A DNA stretch of 64,000 bases from CAWBRT01 sp963696525 (GCA_963696525.1 CAVOKO010000011.1:62001-126000); one strand, 5' to 3'. Positions 26,927 through 36,746 are shown, numbered from the stretch's first letter. Numbers and translations: made by a program. The notes: generated by a model from the sequence alone, not told the origin.

Positions 26927-27595
26927 TTATACCACCCGTGCCGCATCTGTTGCGGCGCGCGGTGAGGTCAACCGTACATAGTCCTCGATGTCTCGAAGGT
27001 GCGCATGCACGGCCTCGCTGTCCACTCCTTCTGGAGCATAGACCGTGAAGAGGATGGCATTGGTCTCCGGAGTGACGCGAGTGCGGGCATCAGGACCATA
27101 CAACACGCTGGAAATAATACCCTCGCCGTCCGTGATGATCATGTCGCCAGCCTTGCAGATCTCCATCCTGCCCCGGATGCCTAAGTAGGTTTCTCCGCCC
27201 ACTGAGACATCCAGCGTGAGTGGCTGGATTACCCGACTGAAGTCATGGCCGGCGGTAAGCAACATATTCTTGAGCTCGGCCATAAACATCGCCTCCACCA
27301 ACGCTGCGACGCTTGGGATCGACTTGCCTTTCAGCGCCACCGATTCCACCTGGAGGAGCACGTGATACGCCTTGTCGAACTTTCGGTAATGGTTGTCGTA
27401 GGCTCGGATGATGGGCAACTGTTTGAGTCGCGGCCTATCGTAGCCGCCAAACTGACTGCGTAGTGATTCCTCGATCTCTGCCTTGCGCTGTTCCAGCAGC
27501 GGGTGGGAAGGCGGATTGGCGACCGAGCTCATCGCTAGAAACCCTAACCGGGCGTCGGGAAACGTCATACGAAAATTTCGGGAAACCTGGATCAT
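26927..27595 (-). CDS. Solo B3/4 domain protein (phenylalanyl-tRNA synthetase beta-like)
   Basis: About 222 residues from the ATG at 27595 (GGCGAGG upstream); an upstream GTG at 27622 is possible. The protein resembles the B3/B4 tRNA-editing-like domain that occurs alone in many bacteria: FPDARLGFLAM at the start, RLKQLPIIRAYDNHYRKFDKAYHVLLQVESV, PSVAALVEAMFMAELKN, and GRMEICKAGDMIITDGEG. Such proteins may deacylate mischarged tRNA or bind free substrates, but function is not established. It is convergent with the gene to its left; FtsK lies to the right in the opposite orientation. Confidence 0.82.
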   Translation of the reverse strand: MIQVSRNFRMTFPDARLGFLAMSSVANPPSHPLLEQRKAEIEESLRSQFGGYDRPRLKQLPIIRAYDNHYRKFDKAYHVLLQVESVALKGKSIPSVAALVEAMFMAELKNMLLTAGHDFSRVIQPLTLDVSVGGETYLGIRGRMEICKAGDMIITDGEGIISSVLYGPDARTRVTPETNAILFTVYAPEGVDSEAVHAHLRDIEDYVRLTSPRAATDAARVV

Positions 27596-27964
27596 GACCT
27601 CGCCTTTCCGGAAGGCAAACACATGCCGTCGCAGGTGAGCCAGAACATGTTCTAATTATCCTCTGGATATTCGTGCCGGGGGTATCGTGCTGGATTCATC
27701 CCGGCCACCGGATGCTTTTCGCCTGCCCTCCCGGCAGGTTTTTTGGCATAATCAGCCCGAGGGCTCATTTGAGCGAAGGGCGCAGCCTGCAATGGCGACG
27801 CGATTCGCAGCAAATAGCTCTCCTAGCTCTGGCGTAAGCGGACACGGCGGGTCACCACCAAGGGCAATAACAGCCTGTGAAGTGAAGGTGTGTCCGGGTT
27901 CCCAACAGACGCGATAGTTGCGGGTTAGTCGCGGGTGTTGGGGCGGAACGCGTCTTATACGCCT
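27596..27964. other. ftsK upstream region
   Basis: About 370 bases. It holds a perfect hairpin followed by a T-run at 27722-27744 (listed separately). No gene is supported in the remainder. The ftsK promoter probably lies in the 27745-27940 portion, but no strong consensus was seen. Confidence 0.4.
27722..27744 (+). terminator. Hairpin plus T-run upstream of ftsK
   Basis: CCTGCC (27722-27727) pairs with GGCAGG (27733-27738), followed by six T residues. No plus-strand gene ends nearby (the closest is about 980 bases upstream), so it could be an attenuator in a long ftsK leader, the end of an unseen small RNA, or insulation from read-through. Confidence 0.6.
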
Positions 27965-30406
27965 ATGAAAATTTTGTCACAGCTTTGCACCCCGACCTCC
28001 AACAGGCGTCTCAATGAGCTGGTTGGATTCCTGTATTTTGTCCTGGCGTGCCTCCTTTTCCTCGCCCTGGCTTCCTATTCGCCGCTTGACCCCTCGCTGA
28101 ACACGGCGACGGCGGTTTCGGCCCGCCATCCAGCGCATAACTGGGTAGGCGTCGTGGGCGCCATGGCCAGCGACCTTCTCTTACAGTCAGGCGGCGTCGC
28201 GGTTTTCCTTTTTCCCGTATTCCTGGGGTTGCTGGGATGGCGCTGGTTCCGCTCGTTGCGGATCGAGGCGGCAGCGGCCAAGGCGATGGGAGCGGCGTCC
28301 CTGTTTCTTTTTGCCTCGGCGCTGTTCGGACTTTTGCCATGGCACTGGCGCTGGCTGCGGGTCATTCCCGCGGAAGGGCTTGCGGGACGCATATTGGCCG
28401 ACGTCATGGTCCGCTACCTGAATCCGAGCGGCGCCTACATTGTCTGCCTGGCGCTGATTGCCATCGGCCTGTATCTGGCGACCAAGTTTTCCTTCGTGGC
28501 TCTGCAATTGTGGTTTCAAACCCGTTTCTCTTTTTTGCATGTGGTCGTTGACCGCTATCGCGATTGGCGGATTGCGCGGGCAAAAGCCAAGGCGCAAAGA
28601 GACATGGAGAGGCGCAGAAGAGCCAAGGCCATCGTTGTCGAAGCGCAGTTCGTCAAGGCTCCAGATCCAGCGCGAAGAGCGGCGGCCGAAACCGGACTGG
28701 TTCGTGTGCGGGAGGACGACGCGTCGGCCGGAACCGATGCTCCGATTGCTCCGCCGCTGGTTGCTGAGTCGCTTGCCGGCCAGCCGCGCCCCATGACTGG
28801 AATTGAGCGCACCTTCGAAGAGGGCGGGTTAGACGCCTCCGGCCAGGCCGCCGCGCCCGAGGTCGTCGCGCGGGCCGACTCGCAGCCAAAACCGAAGACG
28901 ACGCTGCCTCGCATGCAAGGCGGCTACAAGCTGCCTTCGACGACGCTTTTGCACCGTCCGGACGAGCGCAACGAATTCGATGAAGCCGAGTTGCAGCGGC
29001 TGGCGCAGGTGCTCACCAGCAAGTGCGCCGAGTTCGACGTGCGCGGAACGATCACGCAGATCAATCCCGGCCCGGTGGTTACGACCTTCGAGTTCAAGCC
29101 CGAGGCTGGCATCAAACTCTCGCGCATCACCAGCCTGAACGAAGACCTCTCGCTGGCCCTCAAAGCCGAAAGCGTGCTGATCGAGCGCATGGCCGGCAAA
29201 TCGACGGTCGGCGTGCAGGTGCCGAACGCCAATCGGGAGACGATCTGGCTGCGCGAAATCATCGAGTCGCACGAGTTCTCCGGCTCCAAGTCGCGGACGA
29301 CCCTGGCGCTCGGCAAGGACATCAATGGCCGCATCGTCACCGCCGAGCTGAATACCATGCCGCATCTGCTCATCGCCGGCTCAACCGGCTCGGGCAAGTC
29401 CGTGGCGATCAACGCCTTCATCATGTCCGTCCTCTACAAGTCCACCCCCGACCAGGTGCGGCTGATCCTGGTCGATCCCAAGCGGCTGGAGCTGGGCAAT
29501 TATGAGGGCGTCCCGCACCTCTACACTCCGATCATCACCGAAGCCAAGCTGGCCTCGAATGCGCTGCGCAACGCGGTGCGCGAGATGGAGCGGCGACTGA
29601 AGCTGCTGGCCGCCAAGAGCGTGCGCAACATCGACCAATATAACCGGCTCTTCGACGAAGGCTCCACGCCGAGCCTGTTCGACGACGGCAGCGAAGAGAA
29701 ACCGATCCCTTACATCCTCATCATCATCGACGAGTTGGCCGACTTGATGATGATCGATGGCGCCAACGTCGAGGAGTCCATCACCCGTCTGGCGCAGATG
29801 GCCCGCGCCGTCGGCATACACCTGATCCTGGCCACGCAGCGGCCCTCCGTGGATGTGATCACTGGACTCATCAAGGCGAACTTTCCAGCCCGCATCTCGT
29901 TCCGGGTGGCAACCAAGGTGGATTCGCGCACCATTCTCGATGCCAACGGAGCCGAGCAACTGCTGGGCAAAGGCGACCTGCTCTATCTGCCCTCCGGTTC
30001 CTCGCGGGTGCAGCGCGTGCACGCTCCGTTCGTCACCGAAAAGGAAATCGCCGCCGTCGTCGAGTTCTGGAAGGCACAGTCCACAGCTCAGTACGAGGAA
30101 AAATTCCTTGAAGCCCCGCTGGAAGAAAAAAACAACGGCAACGGATCGTTCACCGACTCCTCCGACGATTCGCACAGCGAAGGCGAAGACGAGCTATACC
30201 AGGATGCCGTACGGGTTGTGCTGGAGGCCGGCAAGGCATCCACTTCCTTGCTGCAACGGCGTCTGCGCATCGGCTACGGACGCGCCGCACACCTCATCGA
30301 CCTGATGGAAGAAGATGGCCTGGTCGGCGCCCCCGATGGCCCCAAACCGCGCGAGGTGCTGAAGCGTCCCGACTGGCTCTCGGAAGTCGACGAGCCGATG
30401 CGGTAG
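27965..30406 (+). CDS. ftsK: DNA translocase FtsK
   Basis: About 813 residues from the ATG at 27965. Four to five N-terminal membrane helices (about residues 20-190) anchor it at the division septum. A variable linker follows. The motor domain carries Walker A GSTGSGKS near residue 472, Walker B LIIIDELADLMM, and the ATQRPSVDVITGLIKANFPARIS signature. The C-terminal gamma winged helix (ASTSLLQRRLRIGYGRAAHLIDLMEEDG) recognises KOPS-type sequences. It pumps chromosome termini during division. The gene is intact. Confidence 0.95.
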   Translation: MKILSQLCTPTSNRRLNELVGFLYFVLACLLFLALASYSPLDPSLNTATAVSARHPAHNWVGVVGAMASDLLLQSGGVAVFLFPVFLGLLGWRWFRSLRIEAAAAKAMGAASLFLFASALFGLLPWHWRWLRVIPAEGLAGRILADVMVRYLNPSGAYIVCLALIAIGLYLATKFSFVALQLWFQTRFSFLHVVVDRYRDWRIARAKAKAQRDMERRRRAKAIVVEAQFVKAPDPARRAAAETGLVRVREDDASAGTDAPIAPPLVAESLAGQPRPMTGIERTFEEGGLDASGQAAAPEVVARADSQPKPKTTLPRMQGGYKLPSTTLLHRPDERNEFDEAELQRLAQVLTSKCAEFDVRGTITQINPGPVVTTFEFKPEAGIKLSRITSLNEDLSLALKAESVLIERMAGKSTVGVQVPNANRETIWLREIIESHEFSGSKSRTTLALGKDINGRIVTAELNTMPHLLIAGSTGSGKSVAINAFIMSVLYKSTPDQVRLILVDPKRLELGNYEGVPHLYTPIITEAKLASNALRNAVREMERRLKLLAAKSVRNIDQYNRLFDEGSTPSLFDDGSEEKPIPYILIIIDELADLMMIDGANVEESITRLAQMARAVGIHLILATQRPSVDVITGLIKANFPARISFRVATKVDSRTILDANGAEQLLGKGDLLYLPSGSSRVQRVHAPFVTEKEIAAVVEFWKAQSTAQYEEKFLEAPLEEKNNGNGSFTDSSDDSHSEGEDELYQDAVRVVLEAGKASTSLLQRRLRIGYGRAAHLIDLMEEDGLVGAPDGPKPREVLKRPDWLSEVDEPMR

Positions 30407-30436
30407 GGCAAATCTTCGAAATCACTCCTCCCGTCT

Positions 30437-30648
30437 TTACTGGTAGACGAAGGAGATTGCCAGCAGGATCGCTCCTGAAATCATGAAGGCCAGAATGGGT
30501 ACCTCGTTTGCAAGGCCGAAGCGTCATAAACATACACCTTGATGATGGTGATTCCGATCAACGCGATCGTCTGCCAGCGCAGCGATTTCGCGCGTTTCCA
30601 GAAGCCTGCCCAGATGAGCAGCACACCGTAAGCCAAGAACCACCGCGC
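30437..30648 (-). pseudogene. C-terminal remnant of a DUF2339 membrane protein
   Basis: On the minus strand, codons from about 30648 read FLAYGVLLIWAGFWKRAKSLRWQ, then IALIGITIIKVYVYDASAL. After a frameshift near 30510, another frame continues AFMISGAILLAISFVYQ and stops at 30437. This is the typical ending of large multi-helix DUF2339 proteins. The rest (several hundred residues expected) is absent: an in-frame stop lies directly upstream and the yjbQ gene begins at 30724. It is therefore a gene relic rather than a functional gene. Confidence 0.75.
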
Positions 30649-30723
30649 TTACCGATCGGATGAAGTGTATGATCCGGGATCGGAGACAGATGTACCAGCC
30701 ATTGCGCAGGGGAGAACCAGAGT

Positions 30724-31137
30724 ATGAAATTTCATACCGAATACCTGACCTTCAACACCGAGCAGCATCGCGACTACGTGCACATCACGCCCCAGCTCGA
30801 AACCATTCTTCACAACAGCGGAATCAAGGAGGGCATGGTGCTGGTCTCCGCCATGCATATTACCGCCGCTGTTTACGTCAACGATCACGAAGACGGGCTT
30901 ATCCATGACATCGACGAGTGGCTGGAGAAGCTGGCCCCATACCGCAGAGACTACAAGCATCACCAGACGGGCGAAGACAATGGCGATTCGCACCTGAAGA
31001 GCCTGCTGCTCCATCATGAAGTAATTCTGCCGGTCACCGCCGGAAAACTCGATCTGGGCCGCTGGCAGCGCGTCTTTTACGCCGAGTTCGATGGCCAGCG
31101 CCGGAAAAAAGTCATCGTGAAGGTCATGGGTGAGTAG
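30724..31137 (+). CDS. YjbQ/UPF0047 family protein (secondary thiamine-phosphate synthase-like)
   Basis: 137 residues, the family's standard size. HITPQLETILHNSGIKEGMVLVSAMHITAAVYVND is the N-terminal half. The conserved active-site-like segment HHQTGEDNGDSHLKSLLLHHEVILPV is intact. Members can substitute for thiamine-phosphate synthase weakly in E. coli, but their physiological role is unclear. ATG start with GGGGAGA upstream. Nothing else for thiamine metabolism lies nearby. Confidence 0.92.
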   Translation: MKFHTEYLTFNTEQHRDYVHITPQLETILHNSGIKEGMVLVSAMHITAAVYVNDHEDGLIHDIDEWLEKLAPYRRDYKHHQTGEDNGDSHLKSLLLHHEVILPVTAGKLDLGRWQRVFYAEFDGQRRKKVIVKVMGE

Positions 31138-31627
31138 TTTGCCTTAGGGAATTTTTCAGGTCCCTCAGGTTTTGGCGGATTCTTAAGGTTTAGCTTCTAA
31201 TCAATCAGTCACCTGAGAGTACGGGGGACTGGTGACATTAGGACATAGACTAACGTTGGCGTAGCGTAGGCTCAAGTTGCTTGCTTTTCCAGAGAAGCTG
31301 GCTATACTTCAATTACTCGAGCGACGAGTTGTTGTCGTACTCGGTACTAGCGGCAGTATAGTCGCGACGGTTTAATCGCTCCCCCGAGTACCTTTCCTCC
31401 CCAGGTTCAGTGCCTTGCGTACTGGAGCGAGCTCGCTTGCCCAGAACCAGCATGGTGGGTCAATAAAGGCCCTCCGGCTTTTCTTAGGATGTTCAAGAAA
31501 TGGCGGCCCTCTCCATGCGAGAAGCCGGTGAGACTAACTTGGAACGAGTTCACAAAGTTCAGCAATACTCCGGATGTGGTCTGAGAGACCGGCACCTTTT
31601 GCCGGACTTGCGCGGAGAGAGAGTTCG
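31138..31627. other. Intergenic region upstream of the TonB gene
   Basis: About 490 bases without a convincing gene. It contains a reasonable promoter at 31281-31308, implying a leader of about 310 bases for the TonB-M48 transcript. No known riboswitch was recognised. Confidence 0.4.
31281..31308 (+). promoter_or_regulatory. Candidate promoter of TonB-M48 operon
   Basis: TTGCTT (31281-31286), a 16-base spacer, then TATACT (31303-31308). It is the best sigma-70-like pair in this gap. The distance to the ATG at 31628 is unusually long. Confidence 0.4.
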
Positions 31628-32782
31628 ATGGACGCGAAGTCTTTCGGGTCCAGATCTCGACAAGTCGCGCGCAGCGATGCTTATGCTCCGTTTTCCGGTT
31701 TCAGGGCTCTATGGCTCCGGCTGGAAAGCTTTGGTGGAAAGGACATGAGTCAATTCGACGGAAGCATACTTTTTTGCCCTTTGCCGGACGCGCAATGCCG
31801 GTGGAAATCATTTGCCACCAGTTTCAGCGCGCAGTCGGCGGCCATTATTTTGCTGGGAGCAATTACCCTTACTGCCCCACAACTTACCTTGAAGCAGTTT
31901 GACCGCATTGAACTCGTAGCACCGCCCACGCAGGTTGCAGAGCAACCACAGGCAGCTCCGTTGAAGCCGATACCCATCGCCGTAAAGCTAGCGCCCAGAG
32001 CGCAGGTGCGGCCCGAGTTCATAGCACCTCCCAGGATTACAGCTCCTCCCCCATTGTCTAAACTAGAGCTTGCAACGAAGACGCCACTGCCTGCGGCGCC
32101 TTTGCCCCGGTTCGATAGTGAGAAAGCGCCGGCGCCGGCGAGGGTCGAACGGCCATTGCAGACCAATGTGTTTGTCGGTAGCTCGGCTACTCCGACGTTG
32201 CCGAAGATGGCTGCCTCGAAAGTTCAAACCGGCGGATTCGGTGACCCCAACGGCGTTCCGGCCAACCCGCGGGGAACCGGCAAAAGCAATATTGCCAGTG
32301 TCGGCAGCTTCGATCTTCCGGCCGGTCCAGGCTATGGAAACGGCACGGGTGGAGCTCGCGGCGCACGGGGTGTGATTGCGGGTACCGGATTTGGCAATGG
32401 CGTCGCCGCCGCCGCTCCGCGGCCCACGGCTGCGCCAACGCGCGTGCAAACGACCAATTTCGACCTCGCGCCGGTTGCGGAAACGAAGAAGCCGCCGGCC
32501 GAGATTAAAGCGGTGATGCTCCCCGTTTCCATCCAGGAAAAACCAACACCGGTTTACACGGCTGAAGCTCGCAAACTTCACGTGGAAGGCGAAGTTTTGT
32601 TGCAAGTCATGTTCACTGCGACCGGACAAGTCCGGGTGCTGCGTGTCCTGCGCAGTCTGGGCTACGGTCTAGATGAAGCAGCCATGCGGGCGGCTGAGAA
32701 GATACGCTTCTCTCCGGCCCAGCAGGAAGGGCGTCCGGTGGACTCAACCGCAACGTTACACATTGTTTTTCAGCTTTCTTAA
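31628..32782 (+). CDS. TonB-family energy-transducer protein
   Basis: 384 residues from the ATG at 31628 (GGAGAG upstream). A cytoplasmic N-terminus of about 65 residues precedes one membrane helix (SAQSAAIILLGAITLTAP). A long Pro/Ala-rich linker contains KPIPIAVKLAPRAQVRPE. A Gly-rich segment near residues 230-260 follows, then the TonB C-terminal domain (PVYTAEARKLHVEGEVLLQVMF ... AAMRAAEKIRFSPAQQ). It spans the periplasm to energise or contact outer-membrane partners. The M48 protease gene follows 30 bases later, suggesting a shared envelope role. No TonB-dependent receptor or ExbBD genes are nearby. Confidence 0.9.
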   Translation: MDAKSFGSRSRQVARSDAYAPFSGFRALWLRLESFGGKDMSQFDGSILFCPLPDAQCRWKSFATSFSAQSAAIILLGAITLTAPQLTLKQFDRIELVAPPTQVAEQPQAAPLKPIPIAVKLAPRAQVRPEFIAPPRITAPPPLSKLELATKTPLPAAPLPRFDSEKAPAPARVERPLQTNVFVGSSATPTLPKMAASKVQTGGFGDPNGVPANPRGTGKSNIASVGSFDLPAGPGYGNGTGGARGARGVIAGTGFGNGVAAAAPRPTAAPTRVQTTNFDLAPVAETKKPPAEIKAVMLPVSIQEKPTPVYTAEARKLHVEGEVLLQVMFTATGQVRVLRVLRSLGYGLDEAAMRAAEKIRFSPAQQEGRPVDSTATLHIVFQLS

Positions 32783-32812
32783 GGCCAATCCTGAACTGGC
32801 CGGGAGTTAGAT

Positions 32813-34519
32813 ATGTTTCGCAAAGCAAGTTATCTGATCCTGATGTTGACGTTATGCGCGGGGATGGCAATTGCTGCCGCTCCCCCAGCCCAGCCCACCG
32901 CATCCGCAACCGTATCCGCATTTGACCAGGCGATCGACCGGATCGCAGCGCGGGAAGCCGAGAACTTCAAAAACTTGCAACAGTATTCACCCATGGTGGA
33001 AACCTACATCCAGGAGCTCAGGCCCGATAAGGAGTTGGGGCTGGTTCCGGAAGGCGATCACTACTTCCTTGGGCGGGCTACGTTCAAGGGTTATGTGCGC
33101 GACCAGAACTTCCTCGGTGAACAACCGGCAGTGGGGGGATTCGCCACGAGAATGCTCCATGTTTCGCATCGGCTGCCCACCACGCGCCGCTCCGATTTCA
33201 TTCCGCTCGGCTTCGCCCAGATGGCGGTCATCGACGCCACCGGGTTTGACCGCCAGCATTATGACTTCAGGTACTTGCGCCGTGAGTTTCTTGGCGAAGT
33301 GCGTTGCATCCTGTTCGATGTCTCGCCGAAGCCGAAAAGCGGGATCGGACGATTTATGGGCCGCATCTGGGTCGAGGACCAGGATTACAACATCGTTCGC
33401 GCCAACGGGACATTTACTCCTGGCAGCGCCAAGGGTCGTTACCTGCACTTCGATACCTGGCGCTTGAACCTGCAACCCGGTATCTGGCTGCCCGCCTATA
33501 TTTATACCGAGGAGTCCGATATCCGCATGAGTTCCATGAAGAACACCGCCTTTAAGGGGGTGACGCGCTTGTGGGGCTACGACATTGGCCGCGACATGTC
33601 GCAGGACGCTTTCACCAAGATCCTGGTTGAATCCGAGGACAGCGTAAAAGACCAAAGCGAATCCGGACAGGACTTGTCCCCGGTCGCGGCCGAGCGCGCC
33701 TGGGAGCGTCAGGCGGAAGAGAATATCCTGGAACGTATGCAGCGCGCCGGTTTGCTGGCACCCACCGGTGACGTCGAGAAGGTGCTTCAGACGGTCGTCG
33801 ATAACCTGATGATCACCAATAACCTCACCCTGGAACCTGAGGTCCGCTGCCGTATTCTGTTGACCAACCCAATCGAAAGCTTCACCGTCGGCCATACCAT
33901 TGTCGTCAGCCGCGGCCTCCTGGATGTATTGCCCGACGAGGCCACTCTCGCCGCAGTGCTGGCGCACGAACTCAGCCACATCGTGCTGGCACATCGACTC
34001 GACACCAAGTTCGCCTTCGGCGATCGCACCATCTTCCCCGACGACCAGACGCTACAGATCATTTCCATGATGCATTCCAGCGTGGAAGAACAACAGGCCG
34101 ATACGAAGAGTCTGGAACTGCTGCAGAACTCGCCCTACAAGGACAAGCTGGCTACGGTTGGGCTCTTCATGAAACAGCTTCAGCAGAGCCGGGGCGCATT
34201 GCCGAAGCTGATTCGAGGACAGGTTGGCAATACCCTTGTGATCGACGCCAAGCCTCGCCTCGCCTCCGTGATGGCGGATTCGCCGAATCTGGAACGCACC
34301 AGGGTCGACCAGGTTGCGGCATTGCCGCTCGGCGGGCGCATCAAACTGGATTCATGGACCGGTAAAGTCGAAATCAGCAAAGCCAGATCGGTTGCCCTGC
34401 TGAATGCCCGTGAAAAAATGCCGTTCGAAGTGACACCCGTGTTCCCGTTCCTCACACGCTTGCCAGTGAGCCGCGCTGTAACTCCTGTGCCCGCAAACAC
34501 CAGTAACGGAGCTCAGTAG
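32813..34519 (+). CDS. M48 family metalloprotease with an N-terminal lipoprotein-sorting-like domain
   Basis: 568 residues. The signal peptide (about residues 1-22) precedes a roughly 250-residue domain with MGRIWVEDQDYNIVRANG and WLPAYIYTEES, shared in order and motif with the secreted protein at 25879-26745. The peptidase core has the zinc motif HELSH near residue 384, preceded by GHTIVVSRGLLDVLPDEATLAAVLA, and the third ligand in SSVEEQQADTKSLELL. It is a likely periplasmic quality-control protease of the BepA/YcaL type. A strong terminator follows. The domain combination is uncommon compared with compact M48 enzymes. Confidence 0.9.
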   Translation: MFRKASYLILMLTLCAGMAIAAAPPAQPTASATVSAFDQAIDRIAAREAENFKNLQQYSPMVETYIQELRPDKELGLVPEGDHYFLGRATFKGYVRDQNFLGEQPAVGGFATRMLHVSHRLPTTRRSDFIPLGFAQMAVIDATGFDRQHYDFRYLRREFLGEVRCILFDVSPKPKSGIGRFMGRIWVEDQDYNIVRANGTFTPGSAKGRYLHFDTWRLNLQPGIWLPAYIYTEESDIRMSSMKNTAFKGVTRLWGYDIGRDMSQDAFTKILVESEDSVKDQSESGQDLSPVAAERAWERQAEENILERMQRAGLLAPTGDVEKVLQTVVDNLMITNNLTLEPEVRCRILLTNPIESFTVGHTIVVSRGLLDVLPDEATLAAVLAHELSHIVLAHRLDTKFAFGDRTIFPDDQTLQIISMMHSSVEEQQADTKSLELLQNSPYKDKLATVGLFMKQLQQSRGALPKLIRGQVGNTLVIDAKPRLASVMADSPNLERTRVDQVAALPLGGRIKLDSWTGKVEISKARSVALLNAREKMPFEVTPVFPFLTRLPVSRAVTPVPANTSNGAQ

Positions 34520-34535
34520 CCATTCCTCTCTCATG

Positions 34536-34561
34536 AGGCCCGCTTCGGCGGGCCTTTTTTT
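34536..34561 (+). terminator. Rho-independent terminator after M48 gene
   Basis: AGGCCCGC pairs perfectly with GCGGGCCT around a TTCG tetraloop, followed by TTTTTT. It sits about 17 bases after the stop codon. Confidence 0.92.
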
Positions 34562-34657
34562 GCGAGCGCGCCAGAACTCGAGATACCCGCTGCTAACGGC
34601 ACTCTGCCATGAATGCCCGCCGGCCCTTACCACCAAAACAGGAATGCAGGCCCTTGC

Positions 34658-34836
34658 TGGTGAGATGGGGAGTGGTTGTTGAAGAACTCGCTCGCGGACA
34701 TTGCGCCGAAAAAACGTGGCGCCAGGAAGCCCTATTAAAATGATTCTCTCTGATTTCGGGTACATTTCTAATCACCCATTTTGAGCTGGATTTTGGCAAA
34801 ACCGACTTCTTCAACTGCTAGTCCCCCATCTCACCA
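34658..34836. repeat. Element of about 180 bases bounded by imperfect inverted repeats
   Basis: TGGTGAGATGGGG (34658-34670) is matched exactly by its reverse complement at 34824-34836. Similarity continues inward (GTTGAAGAAcTCG against GTTGAAGAAgTCG) for about 35 bases per arm. No coding potential lies between. The structure resembles a small non-autonomous element, but no target duplication was identified. The remainder of 34562-34926 shows nothing else. Confidence 0.5.
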
Positions 34837-34926
34837 AACACAACCAAGACTGTTCTGGCAACCTGGCGCTCGGCGCTTCTCGGGCCGAAGGGCCGAAGCT
34901 GCGGTATTCTGTTTTGGGGGGAACGA

Positions 34927-36601
34927 TTGTTGGGGAAGACACGGGTTGTCTTGACTGTATGTCTGCTGGCTGCGGCATTTTTTTCATGGGCTGTCGCGGA
35001 AACGAAAACGCCGCAAGCATCTGCTACCGAAGCGCCGCAGCAGTCTGCCGCGAAAGCACCGCAGAAAAAGGAAGTCACAGCCAAGCGCGCCGCCTCCAGC
35101 CCAGCCGCACTGGCGGAGCGCATTCGGCGGATTACCAATCGGCCGGAGTTCAAGCAGTCGCAATTCGGCATTGAATTCTTCGATCTGGAATCGGGCAAAA
35201 TCCTCTTCGCCTTGAACGGTGAAAAGTTTTTTGTTCCGGGTTCGACGACCAAGCTGCTGACCGAAGGGACGGCTCTGGCGCTGCTCGGCCCGGACTACCG
35301 TTTCAAGACGCGCGTCTACCGCACCGGCAGCATAACCGGCGATGGCACGCTCGAAGGCGATTTGGTGCTGGTCGCCGGAGGAGACCCGAATCTTTCGGCC
35401 CGTGTCCTCGATGACGATACGCTCGCCTACACCAGCTTCGATCACGGCTACGCCGGTTCCTTGCCGGGGCTCGCGGTAGCGGGGAGACCCGCTTACGGTG
35501 CTGAAGCGCATGGCGCGGCAGGTGGCCGAGCATGGCATCAAAGAGGTGCGAGGACAGGTGCTGGTGGATACTTCCTTGTTCGCCGCGGAACGGCCCGAGC
35601 CGGGTACCGGGGCCATCATCTCGCCTATCATGGTGAATGACAACCTGGTCGACGTCACCGTGTTTGGGGGCGCGAAGCCGGGAGAGCCGACCGGAGAAGT
35701 AATGGCTCCGCTGGTGCCTTACCTGAACGTGTTAAACAAAGCCACCACGGGCAGGGCTGATTCCAATGCGGAATTGCGCTTTACAGCGGAGGCGGTGAAC
35801 CCCGACGGCAGCTACACGGTGAGCCTCGAAGGCAGCGTTCCAGCCGGCGAGCAAGCGCTGGCGTCCTACAAAGTGAAATCGCCGAGACGCTTCGCCGAGT
35901 CCGCGTTCTGGACGGCTTTGCAATCGGTTGGAGTGCAGGCGCCCGCACCGTCCTATCGCGAGAGGCGCGATCTTAGATCGCTGGCGAGTTGGTTCACCTC
36001 CGAAAACCTGGTCGCCGAGCACCTCTCCCCGCGCTTCGCGGACGAAGTGAGAGTCACCCTTAAAACCAGCCAGAATCTGCACGCCTCGACCACTCCTTAC
36101 CTGCTCGGCGCTTTGCTCGCCCACCGGCCCGATGCCGCATTGCAGTCCGGATTTGAACTGGAGCGAAAATTCCTTGCCAAGGCGGGGCTGGATTTGAAAT
36201 CGGCGTCGCAAGCCGACGGCGAAGGCGGACCGGGAGCGGCGTTCACCCCGGATTTTATGGTGCGCTATCTCGCCTACATGGCAAAACAGCAATATGCGGA
36301 GTTCTTCATCGACGCGCTTCCGATTATGGGCCGCGACGGGACGTTGGCGACTTTGCAGAGGGAATCGCCTGCCGCCGGACACGTTCGCGCCAAGACCGGA
36401 ACCTATGTCTATTTTGACGGTCTCAATCGTGGTCTCCTGCTGCTAGGCAAAGGACTGGTGGGCTACATCGAGACCAGCCGCGGACACCATCTGGCTTTTG
36501 CCGTCTACGTCAACCAGGTTCATCTGGCGAACATTGATGAAGTCGGAAATGTGGGCGACATTCTGGGCCAAATCGCTAACGCGGCATACGATCTGCTGTA
36601 G
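34927..36601 (+). CDS. dacB: D-alanyl-D-alanine carboxypeptidase/endopeptidase (PBP4, DacB family), frameshifted
   Basis: Two overlapping frames make one protein of about 557 residues. The first part has a TTG start behind GGGGGG, a signal peptide, an Ala/Lys-rich segment, and the nucleophile motif PGSTTKLL near residue 106. Between 35460 and 35490 the frame shifts; the second part resumes at GDPLTVLKRMARQV. The SxN motif is in TSQNLHAS and the KTG motif in RAKTGTYVYFDG; PIMGRDGTL is also typical. It trims and cleaves peptidoglycan stem peptides in the periplasm. The single shift probably reflects a sequence error, since both halves are well conserved. Confidence 0.88.
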
Positions 36602-36746
36602 AGCGGCGGAATCAGGCGAAAGCTCTTTTCGATTCAAGTATGCGGTAGCCCGGCTTTGGATCAGAATCGCCGGCCGCGCTTCAGCGCGACATAAACACTT
36701 CCTTCGCTTCGCTCAGAATGATCTGGTAGATGCTCTACGTGGGGCT

